DNA of 64,000 nucleotides from Rhizobiales bacterium Y(2018) (GTDB lineage: Bacteria > Pseudomonadota > Alphaproteobacteria > Rhizobiales > Aestuariivirgaceae): contig SCPD01000024.1 of the NCBI GenBank assembly GCA_005502925.1, forward strand, positions 1-64,000, read 5' to 3'. The notes beneath the pieces were generated by a model, which was not told the DNA's origin, made no database searches, and was given only the letters and a program-made list of their open reading frames with translations. Below are positions 25,715 through 33,894 of this stretch, piece after piece (position 1 is the stretch's first letter; each line of letters opens with the position of its first letter). A program made the position numbers and the translations under genes.

Positions 25715-26433
25715 CTTACACCCAATTTCCAGATTTCCGGCCAGATCGTGTCGGATTTGCCGGTGAGGGCGAAACGCTCCTCGGCCCGGAAAGCCGTTCC
25801 TTTTTCGGCCTCGCAAAAGATGGTGATCGCATCGAGCCGGACCGGTACGCCGATCACGGGTGCGAAATGCCGCTCGGCCTCGGCGCGGAGCCTGGCCATG
25901 TCGGCGGCGCCCAGCTTGTTGCTGAGCGTCATGTGAAAGCGGAACTGGTCGAGCACATGGGGATAACCCCAATTGAGCAGGAGCCGGCCCTGGCGATGGC
26001 TGAGGCCCGAGCGATGGCGACGTGCGATCTCATCGGGCAGTAAGGGCCCGCGGAAGGCATCGAAATCCATGACGCAGCAGGCGGCGAGCTCATGCAGGTG
26101 ATCGGTCTCGTTGTCGGGCACCAGAGCGAGGAAGCCGTCGAGCGCCGCGAGCCGCAGTTTCGGCAGCATCACCGGCGCCTGGCGGCGAGAAAATTCTTCG
26201 GCGAAAGAGGAAAGGTCCGCCCGGCCCTTGCAAGGTGTGAGCTCGAAGGGCGCCTTCAGTGTCGCGTGGAAGCCATAGCGGCGCGGTTCGGTGGTGAGAC
26301 CGGTAATGTTCTCTACGGCCGGCTGGCCCGTCGCCGCGCCCGACCAGGCGTCGCGGCCGAGCCAACTGGCGCCCAGCGCGTGAAACAACGTGTCGGGAGC
26401 CGGCGCGTAATAGAGAGCGTAGCGGGCGCTCAT
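25711..26433 (-). CDS. DUF1045 phosphonate-operon protein, 2H phosphoesterase-like
   Basis: This 240-residue protein belongs to the DUF1045 family found in phn operons. Two H-x-T motifs are visible: His56-Ala-Thr58 (YGFHATLKAPF) and His167-Met-Thr169 (FRFHMTLSNKL), about 110 residues apart. This is the signature of the 2H phosphoesterase fold, whose members open cyclic phosphodiesters. The C-P lyase pathway produces a ribosyl 1,2-cyclic phosphate normally opened by PhnP, and no PhnP is present in this cluster. The inference is that this protein performs that step. It overlaps phnM and phnE by four bases each. Confidence 0.85.
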   Translation of the reverse strand: MSARYALYYAPAPDTLFHALGASWLGRDAWSGAATGQPAVENITGLTTEPRRYGFHATLKAPFELTPCKGRADLSSFAEEFSRRQAPVMLPKLRLAALDGFLALVPDNETDHLHELAACCVMDFDAFRGPLLPDEIARRHRSGLSHRQGRLLLNWGYPHVLDQFRFHMTLSNKLGAADMARLRAEAERHFAPVIGVPVRLDAITIFCEAEKGTAFRAEERFALTGKSDTIWPEIWKLGVR

Positions 26434-27224
26434 ACCAGCACCTTGCGTAGGCGCTGCGAGATGATGTCGATGATGGCGACGGTGATCACGACGACGATCA
26501 TGATCGCGGCGGTCTCGCCATAATAGAAGCCGCGGATATTCTCGAAGAGCAATTGGCCGATGCCGCCGGCGCCGACGATGCCCAGCACGGTGGCGCCGCG
26601 TACATTGGATTCAAAACGGTAGAGGCCATAGCTCAGCCACAGCGGCATCACTTGCGGGACGATGCCGTAAATCACTTCCTGCAGCTTGGTGGCGCCGGTG
26701 GCGCGGATGCCCTCGACCGGACGTGGGTCGGCGGCTTCGACGGCTTCCGAGAAAAGCTTCGAGACGATGCCGAGATTATGCACGAAGACGGCCATCACGC
26801 CGGCAAAGGGGCCCAAGCCCACGGCGACGACGAACAATACCGCGAAGACGAGTTCGTTGATGGCACGGCAGGCATCCATCAGGCGGCGCACCGGCTGGAC
26901 GACCCAGACCGGCGCCACGTTGTTGGAGGCGAGAAGGGAGAGGGGGATGCCGAACAGCACCGCCAGGAACGTGCCCCAGATGGCGATATGCACGGTGATC
27001 AGCATCTCGCTGACATAAAGCTTCCAGTCGGCGAAATTGGGCGCCAGGAAGCCCGACGCATAACGCGCCATATTGCCGGCATCGGTGACGAGGAGGGGGG
27101 CGCGGTAGATCTCGGCCGGGTAGAAGCTCCAGGCCAGAAGCACAGCGAGGATCGACCAGAAGGCCAGACGGCCATAACGCTGGGCCGCCGGCACGGGTGG
27201 AATGTGGATCGCGGTGGTGGTCAT
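26430..27224 (-). CDS. phnE: phosphonate ABC transporter permease PhnE
   Basis: This 264-residue permease has a first helix at residues 20-37 and the binding-protein-dependent transport domain from about residue 75. The coupling-loop region reads GIRATGATKLQEVIYGIVPQ and the ending has AGGIGQLLFENIRGF, both conserved in PhnE. Only one permease gene is present, whereas many rhizobia have two; a homodimer would be needed. It is separated from phnD by a 307-bp gap that contains a repeat and a hairpin. Confidence 0.92.
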   Translation of the reverse strand: MTTTAIHIPPVPAAQRYGRLAFWSILAVLLAWSFYPAEIYRAPLLVTDAGNMARYASGFLAPNFADWKLYVSEMLITVHIAIWGTFLAVLFGIPLSLLASNNVAPVWVVQPVRRLMDACRAINELVFAVLFVVAVGLGPFAGVMAVFVHNLGIVSKLFSEAVEAADPRPVEGIRATGATKLQEVIYGIVPQVMPLWLSYGLYRFESNVRGATVLGIVGAGGIGQLLFENIRGFYYGETAAIMIVVVITVAIIDIISQRLRKVLV

Positions 27225-27245
27225 CGTCGCATCAAACTTTCAAAT

Positions 27246-27429
27246 CCCCCTTCTCCCGCTTGCGGGAGAAGGTGCCCGAAGGGCGGATGAGGGTGTCTTT
27301 GTGACATCCGCGGTGTTTCGGAATATTCAGCTGGAGAAATATCAATCCCGCCGGTCAGCATGCATGTTCGACTGCCCAACACCCTCATCCGGCCTGTCGG
27401 CCACCTTCTCCCGCAAGCGGGAGAAGGGG
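27246..27429. repeat. dispersed TTCTCCCGC/GCGGGAGAA repeat between phnD and phnE
   Basis: This is a second copy of the element at 7110-7300: left arm 27246-27294, inverted right arm 27380-27429, and unrelated sequence of about 85 bp between. It fills most of the 307-bp gap between phnD and phnE in an otherwise overlapping operon. In the message it would fold into a long structured spacer after the binding-protein gene. Confidence 0.8.
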
Positions 27430-27497
27430 AAAATGAATGAGGACGATGCCTCAGTCTGGAAAGTGCAGTGTGCATCGGTGGTTTCTTGAGATAAGCG

Positions 27498-27520
27498 GCG
27501 GGAGGGGCTCGCCCTCCCGC
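27498..27520 (-). terminator. GC-rich hairpin just downstream of phnD
   Basis: Arms GCGGGAGGG and CCCTCCCGC are perfect complements with a five-base loop, and begin 11 bases after the phnD stop. There is no U-run after it in the phnD direction (the sequence continues TTATCTCAAG), so it more likely attenuates or protects the 3' end of phnD message than ends transcription fully. Confidence 0.5.
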
Positions 27521-27531
27521 CTGTCTTGGGA

Positions 27532-28533
27532 TCAGGTCTGGGGTACTTCGGCCATCAGCTTCTCGAACTCGGCCTTCTTGGCCTCGAGTTCCTTGAGCTT
27601 GGCGTCCTTGTCGGCCTGGGCCAGTTGCTCGTCGGCCTTGATCTTGTTCATGGCCTTGGAGATTTCCAGGATGCGGATCGGATAGAGCTGCGCATCGGAG
27701 GAGGGCTTGAAGGGGGCCCAGTTCAGCTTCTTGAGGTTCTCGCGCGCCGTCTTCACTTCATCGACCGAGCCCTGGCGGCCATAGGTCATGAAGAAGGAGA
27801 GCAGCTTGTCCTTGGTCGGCTGGTCGAGATCCTTGCGCCAGACGATCGGGTCGGCCGGAATGAGCGGCGAGCGCCAGACTTCCTTGATCTTCTTCAGCTC
27901 TTCCGGATGCGACTTGGCGAAGTTGCGCATATTCTCGGTGTTGTTGGTGGCGAAGTCGACCTGCTTGTTCACCACCGCCATGAGGTTGGTCTCATGATTG
28001 GCGTTGGTGACGGTCTTGTAGCAAGCCTTGGGATCGACATTATGGGCGCCGAAGACGAAGACCGACGGAACCAGGAAGCCCGAGGTCGAATTCGGGTCGC
28101 CATTGCCGAAGCTCAGCGTCTTGTCGCATTTGAGGACGTCGTCGACCGTGTTGATGCTGTTGTTGTCGACATTGGTGACCAGCAGCGACCAGTAGCCGGG
28201 ATTGCCTTCGACATCGACGGACTGGGCGAAGACTTCGCCGTCGGCGCGGTCGACCGCTTCCATCGCGGATTTATTGCCGTACCAGGCCATCTGCACCTTG
28301 CCGAAGCGCATGCCCTCGATAATGCCGGCGTAGTCGGAGGCGAAGAACGGATTGATCTTGATGCCGGTTTCCTTTTCCAGGTCGGAGAGGAACGGCGTCC
28401 AATACTGCTTCAGATTCTGCGTCGACTCGGTCGATATGATGCCGAAATTGATTTCCTTGGTCTCGGCATAGGCGGCCGTGGCCATGAAGGCGGCCGCTGC
28501 CATGGTGGCAAGCGGTCTTGCGATCCAATTCAT
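27532..28533 (-). CDS. phnD: phosphonate ABC transporter substrate-binding protein PhnD
   Basis: This 333-residue periplasmic protein has a Sec signal (MNWIARPLATMAAAAFMATA, cleavage near AYA-ETK). PhnD features include INFGIISTESTQNLKQYW, WYGNKSAMEAV and GNGDPNSTSGFLVPSVFVF, where the Ser-Thr-Ser-Gly segment binds the phosphonate group. The C-terminal 40 residues are charged and likely a coiled coil (EQLAQADKDAKLKELEAKKA). It is 38 bp downstream of phnC. Confidence 0.93.
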   Translation of the reverse strand: MNWIARPLATMAAAAFMATAAYAETKEINFGIISTESTQNLKQYWTPFLSDLEKETGIKINPFFASDYAGIIEGMRFGKVQMAWYGNKSAMEAVDRADGEVFAQSVDVEGNPGYWSLLVTNVDNNSINTVDDVLKCDKTLSFGNGDPNSTSGFLVPSVFVFGAHNVDPKACYKTVTNANHETNLMAVVNKQVDFATNNTENMRNFAKSHPEELKKIKEVWRSPLIPADPIVWRKDLDQPTKDKLLSFFMTYGRQGSVDEVKTARENLKKLNWAPFKPSSDAQLYPIRILEISKAMNKIKADEQLAQADKDAKLKELEAKKAEFEKLMAEVPQT

Positions 28534-28571
28534 CTGACTTCTCCTGATATGTAGTTCTTTTATAGACTCGA

Positions 28572-29417
28572 CTATGCGGCGGCCGCCGCGAGCCCTTCAA
28601 CGAGAGAGGAGGGCCGGCGGACTTCGCCCGCATCTGGCAGGATCAGCTCTTCACTGGCCGATCCGTAAATCTGGCGAAGACGCTCATTCGAGAGCAGAGT
28701 GCTCGGGCCGTCGAAGACGACCTTGCCTGCCTGCATGGCGATGGTGCGCGTGCAGAAGCGGCGGGCATATTCGACCTGGTGCAGCGCCACGACGACGGTG
28801 ATGCCGTCCTGGCGGTTGATGTTCTCGAGAGTTTCCATCACGCGGCGGGCCGAAGCGGGATCGAGCGAGGCGATCGGCTCATCGGCGAGGAGGATGCGGG
28901 CGCCTTGAACGAGGGCGCGGGCGATGGCGGCGCGCTGCTGCTGGCCGCCGGAAAGCGTGGAGGCACGCTGGCGTGCCGTCTCGGCGATGCCGACGCGCGT
29001 CAGGGCCACCATGGCGGCCCGCTGCTCGGCGAGCGGGAAGGCGCCGATGCTGCCGCGCCAGGCCGGGATCCTGCCGAGCACGCCGGTCAGCACATTGGTG
29101 AGCACCGACATGCGGCCGACGAGATTGAACTGCTGGAAGATGACGCCGATCTCACGGCGGATGTCGCGTACATTGGGGGCGATGCGGCCCTGAGCCTGTA
29201 CCGCTTGGTCATGGACGGAAATGGCGCAGCCTTGCGCCTTGTCGGCGGTGACGAGGCCGGCGATGTGACGGATGAGGGTGGACTTGCCTGAACCGGAAGC
29301 GCCGATCAGCGCGACCATCTCGCCCTGGCCGATGGTCAGTGAAATATCGTCCAATCCTCGTTTGCCGCTGCTGAACGTCTTGCTCAATCGTTCGATACGG
29401 ATAGCGTCCAACGTCAT
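28572..29417 (-). CDS. phnC: phosphonate ABC transporter ATPase PhnC
   Basis: This 281-residue ATPase has Walker A GASGSGKST at residues 39-47, a Q-loop in IFQQFNLVGR, signature LSGGQQQR and Walker B ILLADEPIASLDP. The ATG at 29417 is preferred, because a TTG fourteen codons upstream (29459) lies inside the Pho box. It is the first gene of the phnC-D-E-DUF1045-M-N-acetyltransferase unit and is likely induced by phosphate starvation. Confidence 0.92.
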   Translation of the reverse strand: MTLDAIRIERLSKTFSSGKRGLDDISLTIGQGEMVALIGASGSGKSTLIRHIAGLVTADKAQGCAISVHDQAVQAQGRIAPNVRDIRREIGVIFQQFNLVGRMSVLTNVLTGVLGRIPAWRGSIGAFPLAEQRAAMVALTRVGIAETARQRASTLSGGQQQRAAIARALVQGARILLADEPIASLDPASARRVMETLENINRQDGITVVVALHQVEYARRFCTRTIAMQAGKVVFDGPSTLLSNERLRQIYGSASEELILPDAGEVRRPSSLVEGLAAAAA

Positions 29418-29452
29418 CCCCTTTATGGTTTCCAGACGCGTAGCGGCGTTGT

Positions 29453-29481
29453 GTGACAATCGTCTGAAGGCTTTGTGTCAG
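29453..29481 (-). promoter_or_regulatory. tandem Pho box upstream of phnC
   Basis: Reading towards phnC, three heptamers lie at an exact 11-base period: CTGACAC, CCTTCAG and TTGTCAC, each followed by a four-base spacer (AAAG, ACGA). The first and third match the PhoB half-site CTGTCAC at 6 of 7 bases, the middle one at 4 of 7. Helical phasing of this kind is the hallmark of PhoB direct-repeat sites. It lies 36 bp before the phnC ATG and also in front of the divergent gene at 29572. Confidence 0.65.
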
Positions 29482-29571
29482 TCGGACTAAGAGACGTGGT
29501 GTTCCACTGCCTGTGGAAAAACGCGGCCTTTCCGCTTAAATTTCCATTTCACGATTGCGGGAGGATTTGTG

Positions 29572-29919
29572 ATGACGACGGAAAAGGCGCGCGACCCTCA
29601 GGATCTCGAGCGGTTCCTGATCGAGCGGCAGTGGGTGGGCGATATCGACGGCATGGTGGCCCTGTTCGCGCCCGATGCCGTCATCGACACGGGCGAGGGG
29701 GCGTTGATCCGCGGCCATGAGGCCATCCGGGTGCTGTTTGACGGTTTTGCCGCCGATGGCCGGAAATTCGCCAAGGGCAAGCAGAGCCCGGCCGTGATCA
29801 ATGGCAACCTGGCGCTGACCTCGACGCATCTGCCCGACGGCAGCATCACCGCCGAGGTCGCCCGCCGGCAGCCGGACGGCACGTGGCTGTGGGTGATCGA
29901 TCGCTATTCGGTGACTTAA
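29572..29919 (+). CDS. SnoaL/NTF2-like small protein in the phn cluster
   Basis: This 115-residue protein has the cone-shaped NTF2-like fold signature: ERQWVGDIDGMVALFAPDAVIDTG, then IRGHEAIRVLFDGF and the ending PDGTWLWVIDRYSVT. The ATG at 29572 has GGGAGG seven bases upstream. It is transcribed against its neighbours, between divergent phnC and convergent phnL, and overlaps the phnL end by four bases. Members include isomerases, hydrolases and non-catalytic binding proteins, so no reaction is assigned. The shared Pho box region may also drive it. Confidence 0.75.
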   Translation: MTTEKARDPQDLERFLIERQWVGDIDGMVALFAPDAVIDTGEGALIRGHEAIRVLFDGFAADGRKFAKGKQSPAVINGNLALTSTHLPDGSITAEVARRQPDGTWLWVIDRYSVT

Positions 29920-30605
29920 GCCGCTCGGCTCAAGTCGAATTCACGCGTGCACACGGCCCTGCGGTCGGATGCGTCGTGGAAGATGCCGATGATGGCGGAG
30001 CCCTGGTCGCGCGCTTCGTCGATCATCTTGAGGACGCGCGCCTTGTTCTCCTGATCGAGCGAGGCGGTCGGCTCATCGAGAAGCAGGATCGGATAATGCG
30101 CGGCGAAACCACGGGCGATGTTCACGCGCTGCTGCTCGCCGCCAGAGAAGGTCATGGGTGACAGCGACCACAGGCGCTCGGGGATGTTCAGCCTTTCAAG
30201 CAGCAAGGCGGCACGCTCGCGCGCCAGCTCCGGAGCAATACCGCGTTCGAGCAAGGGCTCGGAGACGATATCGAGAGTCGGCACGCGCGGAATGACGCGC
30301 AGGAACTGAGTGACATAACCAATAGTGCGGCGGCGTGCTTCCAGCACCTGGCGCGGTTCGGCCCGCGCGAGATCGACCCAGCTGTCGTCATGGCGCACCA
30401 GGATCTCGCCCTGACCCGCTTTGTAGGTGCCGTAGATGATCTTGAGCAGCGAGCTCTTGCCCTTGCCGGACGGGCCGGTGACGGCCAGCGCCTCACCTTC
30501 GGCGAGCTCGAGATGGAGATCGTCGAAGACCGGAATGCGCACGCCGCCCTGGAGATGCAGGCGGAACTGCTTGGCGAGGTTGCGGATCTTGAGAATGGTG
30601 CGCAT
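29916..30605 (-). CDS. phnL: C-P lyase accessory ABC protein PhnL
   Basis: This 229-residue ABC-type ATPase has Walker A GPSGKGKSS near residue 40, with Lys in place of the usual Ser/Ala, signature FSGGEQQRVNIARG and Walker B LLLDEPTASLD. PhnL is needed with PhnGHIJ for attachment of phosphonate to ribose or for C-P lyase function and is not a transporter subunit. The start MRTILKIRN at 30605 follows phnK by four bases. Confidence 0.92.
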   Translation of the reverse strand: MRTILKIRNLAKQFRLHLQGGVRIPVFDDLHLELAEGEALAVTGPSGKGKSSLLKIIYGTYKAGQGEILVRHDDSWVDLARAEPRQVLEARRRTIGYVTQFLRVIPRVPTLDIVSEPLLERGIAPELARERAALLLERLNIPERLWSLSPMTFSGGEQQRVNIARGFAAHYPILLLDEPTASLDQENKARVLKMIDEARDQGSAIIGIFHDASDRRAVCTREFDLSRAA

Positions 30606-30609
30606 TGAA

Positions 30610-31383
30610 TCACACTTGCAGGACGGAGGAGACGAGAAGCTGGGTATAAGGCGCCTGCGGGTCCTCGAGCACCTGATCGGTGAGGCCGGTCTCGATGACC
30701 TTGCCCTGCTGCATGACCAGGATGCGGGTGGAGAGAAGGCGCGCCACCGCGAGGTCATGCGTCACGATGACGACCGACAGGCCCAAAGTGCGCACGAGAC
30801 CGCGCAGGAGATCGAGCAGTCGGGCCTGGACCGAGACGTCAAGGCCGCCGGTCGGCTCGTCCATGAAAACCAGGCGGGGTGCGGTAACGAGGTTGCGGGC
30901 GATCTGGAGGCGCTGGCGCATGCCGCCCGAATAATTGCGCGGGCTTTCATCGATGCGGTCGCCGGCGATCTCGACGCGGTTGAGCCAGTCGAGCGCGGTC
31001 GACCGGATACGGCCGTAGTGGCGCTCGCCCACCGCCATCAGGCGTTCACCGACATTGGCGCCGGCCGATACGCCCATGCGCAGGCCTTCGCGCGGATCCT
31101 GATGCACGAAACCCCAGTCGGTGCGCATCAGGAAGCGGCGCTCGGCCTCGCTCAGATCGGAAAGCGATTCGGTGCGTCCGTCGCGCAGGGAATAGAGAGC
31201 GCGCCCCGCATTGGGGGCGATCTGCATCGACAGGCATTTGAGCAAGGTGGTCTTGCCCGAGCCCGATTCCCCGACGATCGCCAGGACTTCGCCTGGCCAC
31301 AACTCGAAATTCACCTTCTCGCAGGCGACGCGGCCGTCATAGTATTTGCTGATATTCTCGGCAATGAGCAGAGGCTTGGTCAT
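30610..31383 (-). CDS. phnK: C-P lyase ABC protein PhnK
   Basis: This 257-residue ABC ATPase has Walker A GESGSGKTT near residue 38, signature YSGGMRQRLQIARN and Walker B LVFMDEPTGGLDVS. PhnK docks on the PhnGHIJ core via PhnJ and its ATPase activity drives the catalytic cycle. The ATG overlaps the phnJ stop as ATGA. Confidence 0.93.
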   Translation of the reverse strand: MTKPLLIAENISKYYDGRVACEKVNFELWPGEVLAIVGESGSGKTTLLKCLSMQIAPNAGRALYSLRDGRTESLSDLSEAERRFLMRTDWGFVHQDPREGLRMGVSAGANVGERLMAVGERHYGRIRSTALDWLNRVEIAGDRIDESPRNYSGGMRQRLQIARNLVTAPRLVFMDEPTGGLDVSVQARLLDLLRGLVRTLGLSVVIVTHDLAVARLLSTRILVMQQGKVIETGLTDQVLEDPQAPYTQLLVSSVLQV

Positions 31384-32216
31384 GCCGCTTTCTCCTGCGA
31401 CTTGCGGCAATGGTCGGTGTCGGAGCAGACGAACATGCGCTTGCCCTTGTCGTCGAGAATGATCTCGTCGAGATAGGTGGTGGTCGAGCCGCAGAGTGCG
31501 CAAGGCTCTTCCCATTTCTGCACGCTGAAAGGATGATCCTCGAAATCGAGGCTCCTCACCTTCGTATAAGGCGGCACGGCATAGATGCGCTTCTCGCGGC
31601 CGGCGCCGAAAAGCTGCAAGGCGGCGCAGTCGTCGAGCTTGGGATTGTCGAATTTGGGGATCGGCGAGGGATCGAAGACATAACGCCCGTTCACCTTGGC
31701 CGGATAGGCGTAAGCTGTGGCGATATGGCCGTGACGCGCAATGTCCTCATAAAGCTTCACATGCATGATGCCATATTCCTCGAGCGCATGCATCTTGCGG
31801 GTCTCGGTCTCGCGCGGCTCGAGAAAACGCAAAGGCTCCGGGATCGGCACCTGATAGACGAGGATCTGGTCTTCGCGCAGCGCCGCTTCCGGCACGCGAT
31901 GCCGGGTCTGGATGATCGACGCCTTTTCGGTCTCCTCGGTCGTCGCCACGCCCGCGGTGCGGACGAAGAACTTGCGGATGCTCACCGCATTGGTCGTGTC
32001 GTCGGCACCCTGGTCGATGACCTTGAGCGTGTCCTGAGGGGTTAGGATCGAAGCCGTCACCTGGACGCCGCCGGTGCCCCAGCCATAGGGCATCGGCATT
32101 TCGCGGCTGGCGAAGGGCACTTGGTAGCCCGGAATGGCGACCGCCTTCAGAAGCGCCCGCCGGATCATGCGTTTGGTCTGTTCGTTGAGATAAGCGAAGT
32201 TGTAGCCGGTGGTCAT
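31380..32216 (-). CDS. phnJ: C-P lyase radical SAM subunit PhnJ
   Basis: This 278-residue subunit cleaves the carbon-phosphorus bond of ribosyl alkylphosphonate 5-phosphate. Four cysteines at residues 239, 242, 264 and 270 (CALC... VCSDTDHC) match the spacing of E. coli Cys241, 244, 266 and 272, including the iron-sulfur ligands and the catalytic Cys272. Gly30 in VAIPGYQVPF corresponds to the proposed glycyl-radical Gly32. The ATG at 32216 overlaps the phnI stop, so the open frame running further upstream is not part of the gene. Confidence 0.96.
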   Translation of the reverse strand: MTTGYNFAYLNEQTKRMIRRALLKAVAIPGYQVPFASREMPMPYGWGTGGVQVTASILTPQDTLKVIDQGADDTTNAVSIRKFFVRTAGVATTEETEKASIIQTRHRVPEAALREDQILVYQVPIPEPLRFLEPRETETRKMHALEEYGIMHVKLYEDIARHGHIATAYAYPAKVNGRYVFDPSPIPKFDNPKLDDCAALQLFGAGREKRIYAVPPYTKVRSLDFEDHPFSVQKWEEPCALCGSTTTYLDEIILDDKGKRMFVCSDTDHCRKSQEKAA

Positions 32217-33295
32217 TCCGCCGCCTCCTGATCGAGGCCTTGCACTTCGCGGCGCAGGCGCCTCAGCAATTCGAGCTCGGCCTGGAAATCCACATAATGC
32301 GGCAGCTTCAGATGCTCGACGAAACCCGTCGCCTGCACATTGTCGGCATGCGAGAGCACGAATTCCTCGTCCTGGGCCGGCGCCGTCTGCTCCTCGTCGA
32401 GCTCGCGCACCCGCAGAGCGCGATCGACGAGCGCCATCGACATGGCCTTGCGCTCGCACTGGCCGAAGCTCAGGCCGTAGCCGCGGGTGAATTGCGGCGG
32501 CACGCCGGCCGAACCTTTGAACTGGTTGATCATCTCGCATTCGGTGATGTCGATGGCGCCGATCTCGATCTCGAAACCGAGCTCTTCCGGCGTGAAGCTC
32601 ACCGATACCTCGCCATAACGAATCTCGCCGGCGAAAGGATGCGAGCGGCCATAACCGCGCTGGGTCGAATAGCCGAGCGCCAACAGGAAACCTTCGTCGC
32701 CGCGCACCAGGCTCTGCAGGCGCAGGTCGCGGTCGGCCGGGAAAGCGAGCGGCTCGCGGGTGAGGTCGCCCGGCTCGCCCGAGGTCGAGGAAGCGGCCTC
32801 GATCAGGCCTTCGGCGCCGATCAGGTCGAGAACGCGCGGCATGGTGCGGTCGAGATCGGCCGGGCCGGTTTCGACGGGGGCCGCGGGCGTTTCGCTCGCC
32901 TCGAATTCGAGGAGGCGATGGGTGTAATCGAAAGTGGGGCCTAAGATCTGGCCGCCCGGCATGTCCTTGAAGGCGGCCGAGATGCGGCGGCGGATCAGCA
33001 TGTCCGAGGTCTCGATCGGCGTCGAATAGCCATAGCGTGGCAAGGTGGTGCGCGAGGCGCGGATGAGGAAGATCGCCTCGATGAGGTCGCCGCGCGCCTG
33101 CTTGATCGCCACGGCCGCGAGTTCGCGGTCGTACAGCGAGCCTTCGGTCATCACCCGGTCGACGGCCAGAGTGAGCTGCTCGCCGATCTGCGTGGTGGTG
33201 ATTTCGGGAATCTCGGGATTGCCCCGGCGTTCCTCGCCAAGGAGGCGATGCGCCGCATCGATCGCCTTTTCTCCGCCTTTGACCGCGACATACAT
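32213..33295 (-). CDS. phnI: C-P lyase core subunit PhnI
   Basis: This 360-residue subunit begins MYVAVKGGEKAIDAAHRLL, the conserved PhnI start, and contains the ARGDLIEAIFLIRASRTT and GYGRSHPFAGEIRYG segments. With PhnG, PhnH and PhnL it displaces adenine from ATP by phosphonate. Its start shares one base with the phnH stop and its end overlaps phnJ by four bases. Confidence 0.94.
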   Translation of the reverse strand: MYVAVKGGEKAIDAAHRLLGEERRGNPEIPEITTTQIGEQLTLAVDRVMTEGSLYDRELAAVAIKQARGDLIEAIFLIRASRTTLPRYGYSTPIETSDMLIRRRISAAFKDMPGGQILGPTFDYTHRLLEFEASETPAAPVETGPADLDRTMPRVLDLIGAEGLIEAASSTSGEPGDLTREPLAFPADRDLRLQSLVRGDEGFLLALGYSTQRGYGRSHPFAGEIRYGEVSVSFTPEELGFEIEIGAIDITECEMINQFKGSAGVPPQFTRGYGLSFGQCERKAMSMALVDRALRVRELDEEQTAPAQDEEFVLSHADNVQATGFVEHLKLPHYVDFQAELELLRRLRREVQGLDQEAAE

Positions 33296-33894
33296 CAGGC
33301 CTGACCTTCTCTCTTGATTTGTGTCGAGCGCGGCAAGGCCGCGATTTCCTTTGGTGCGGCGAAATAGACGTCGCGTCCCAATGGGAAGAGCTGGTGATTT
33401 TCATCCATCAGCGCCCAGAAACGGGCGCCGAGGCCGGCTGTGGTGAAAACGCGTTCGTCCTTGATACCGGGGCCTTTCAGCGTCAGCCTGTCACCTGAGA
33501 AATCGGGGACCTGGATGATGAGGGTCGCCGAGGCATCGGGATATTCGGCATTGCCGATACTGGCCTGGGCCAGCGCTTCGGCGGCGGTTGCCGGCGTGCA
33601 GAGAAGGAAGCTCGCCTGCGGCCTGTCATTCTCGATGCGGGCGCCGGTGTGGAAGCGCAGATAATCGATGACGGCCGTCTCTCGTAGGCTGTCGTCGAGC
33701 CAGAGCGGCGTGTCATAGTCGCACAGGGTCAGGCAGATCGCCGCGGTGGAGGCGAAAAGCGGCGCCGGCGCCGCGAAATCGGGCGTCAGAGGCAGGATGC
33801 GGCCCGGCTGCGCCATGGCATCGAGCATCACCCGGAAGGCTTCGGCGCTGCTGCGCGCATGGTCGGTGAAACCGCTCAAGAGTTCAGTCGACAT
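33295..33894 (-). CDS. phnH: C-P lyase core subunit PhnH
   Basis: This 199-residue subunit has the characteristic FRVMLDAMAQPGRIL near residues 20-34 and LTLCDYDTPLWLDD near residue 55. The ending LPLGRDVYFAAPKEIAALPRST is typical. It binds the PhnGIJ core. It overlaps the phnG end by 11 bases. Confidence 0.93.
   Translation of the reverse strand: MSTELLSGFTDHARSSAEAFRVMLDAMAQPGRILPLTPDFAAPAPLFASTAAICLTLCDYDTPLWLDDSLRETAVIDYLRFHTGARIENDRPQASFLLCTPATAAEALAQASIGNAEYPDASATLIIQVPDFSGDRLTLKGPGIKDERVFTTAGLGARFWALMDENHQLFPLGRDVYFAAPKEIAALPRSTQIKREGQA

Noticed and set aside
7110-27429. The pair of TTCTCCCGC/GCGGGAGAA elements considered as insertion sequence ends or CRISPR-like repeats
   Set aside because: Only two copies, about 20 kb apart, each a self-contained inverted pair with no transposase, no target duplication seen and no spacer array.
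32217-33404. A 396-codon N-terminal extension of phnJ through the phnI region
   Set aside because: It is out-of-frame shadow of phnI; PhnJ starts at the ATG overlapping the phnI stop and then has the exact family length and cysteine spacing.
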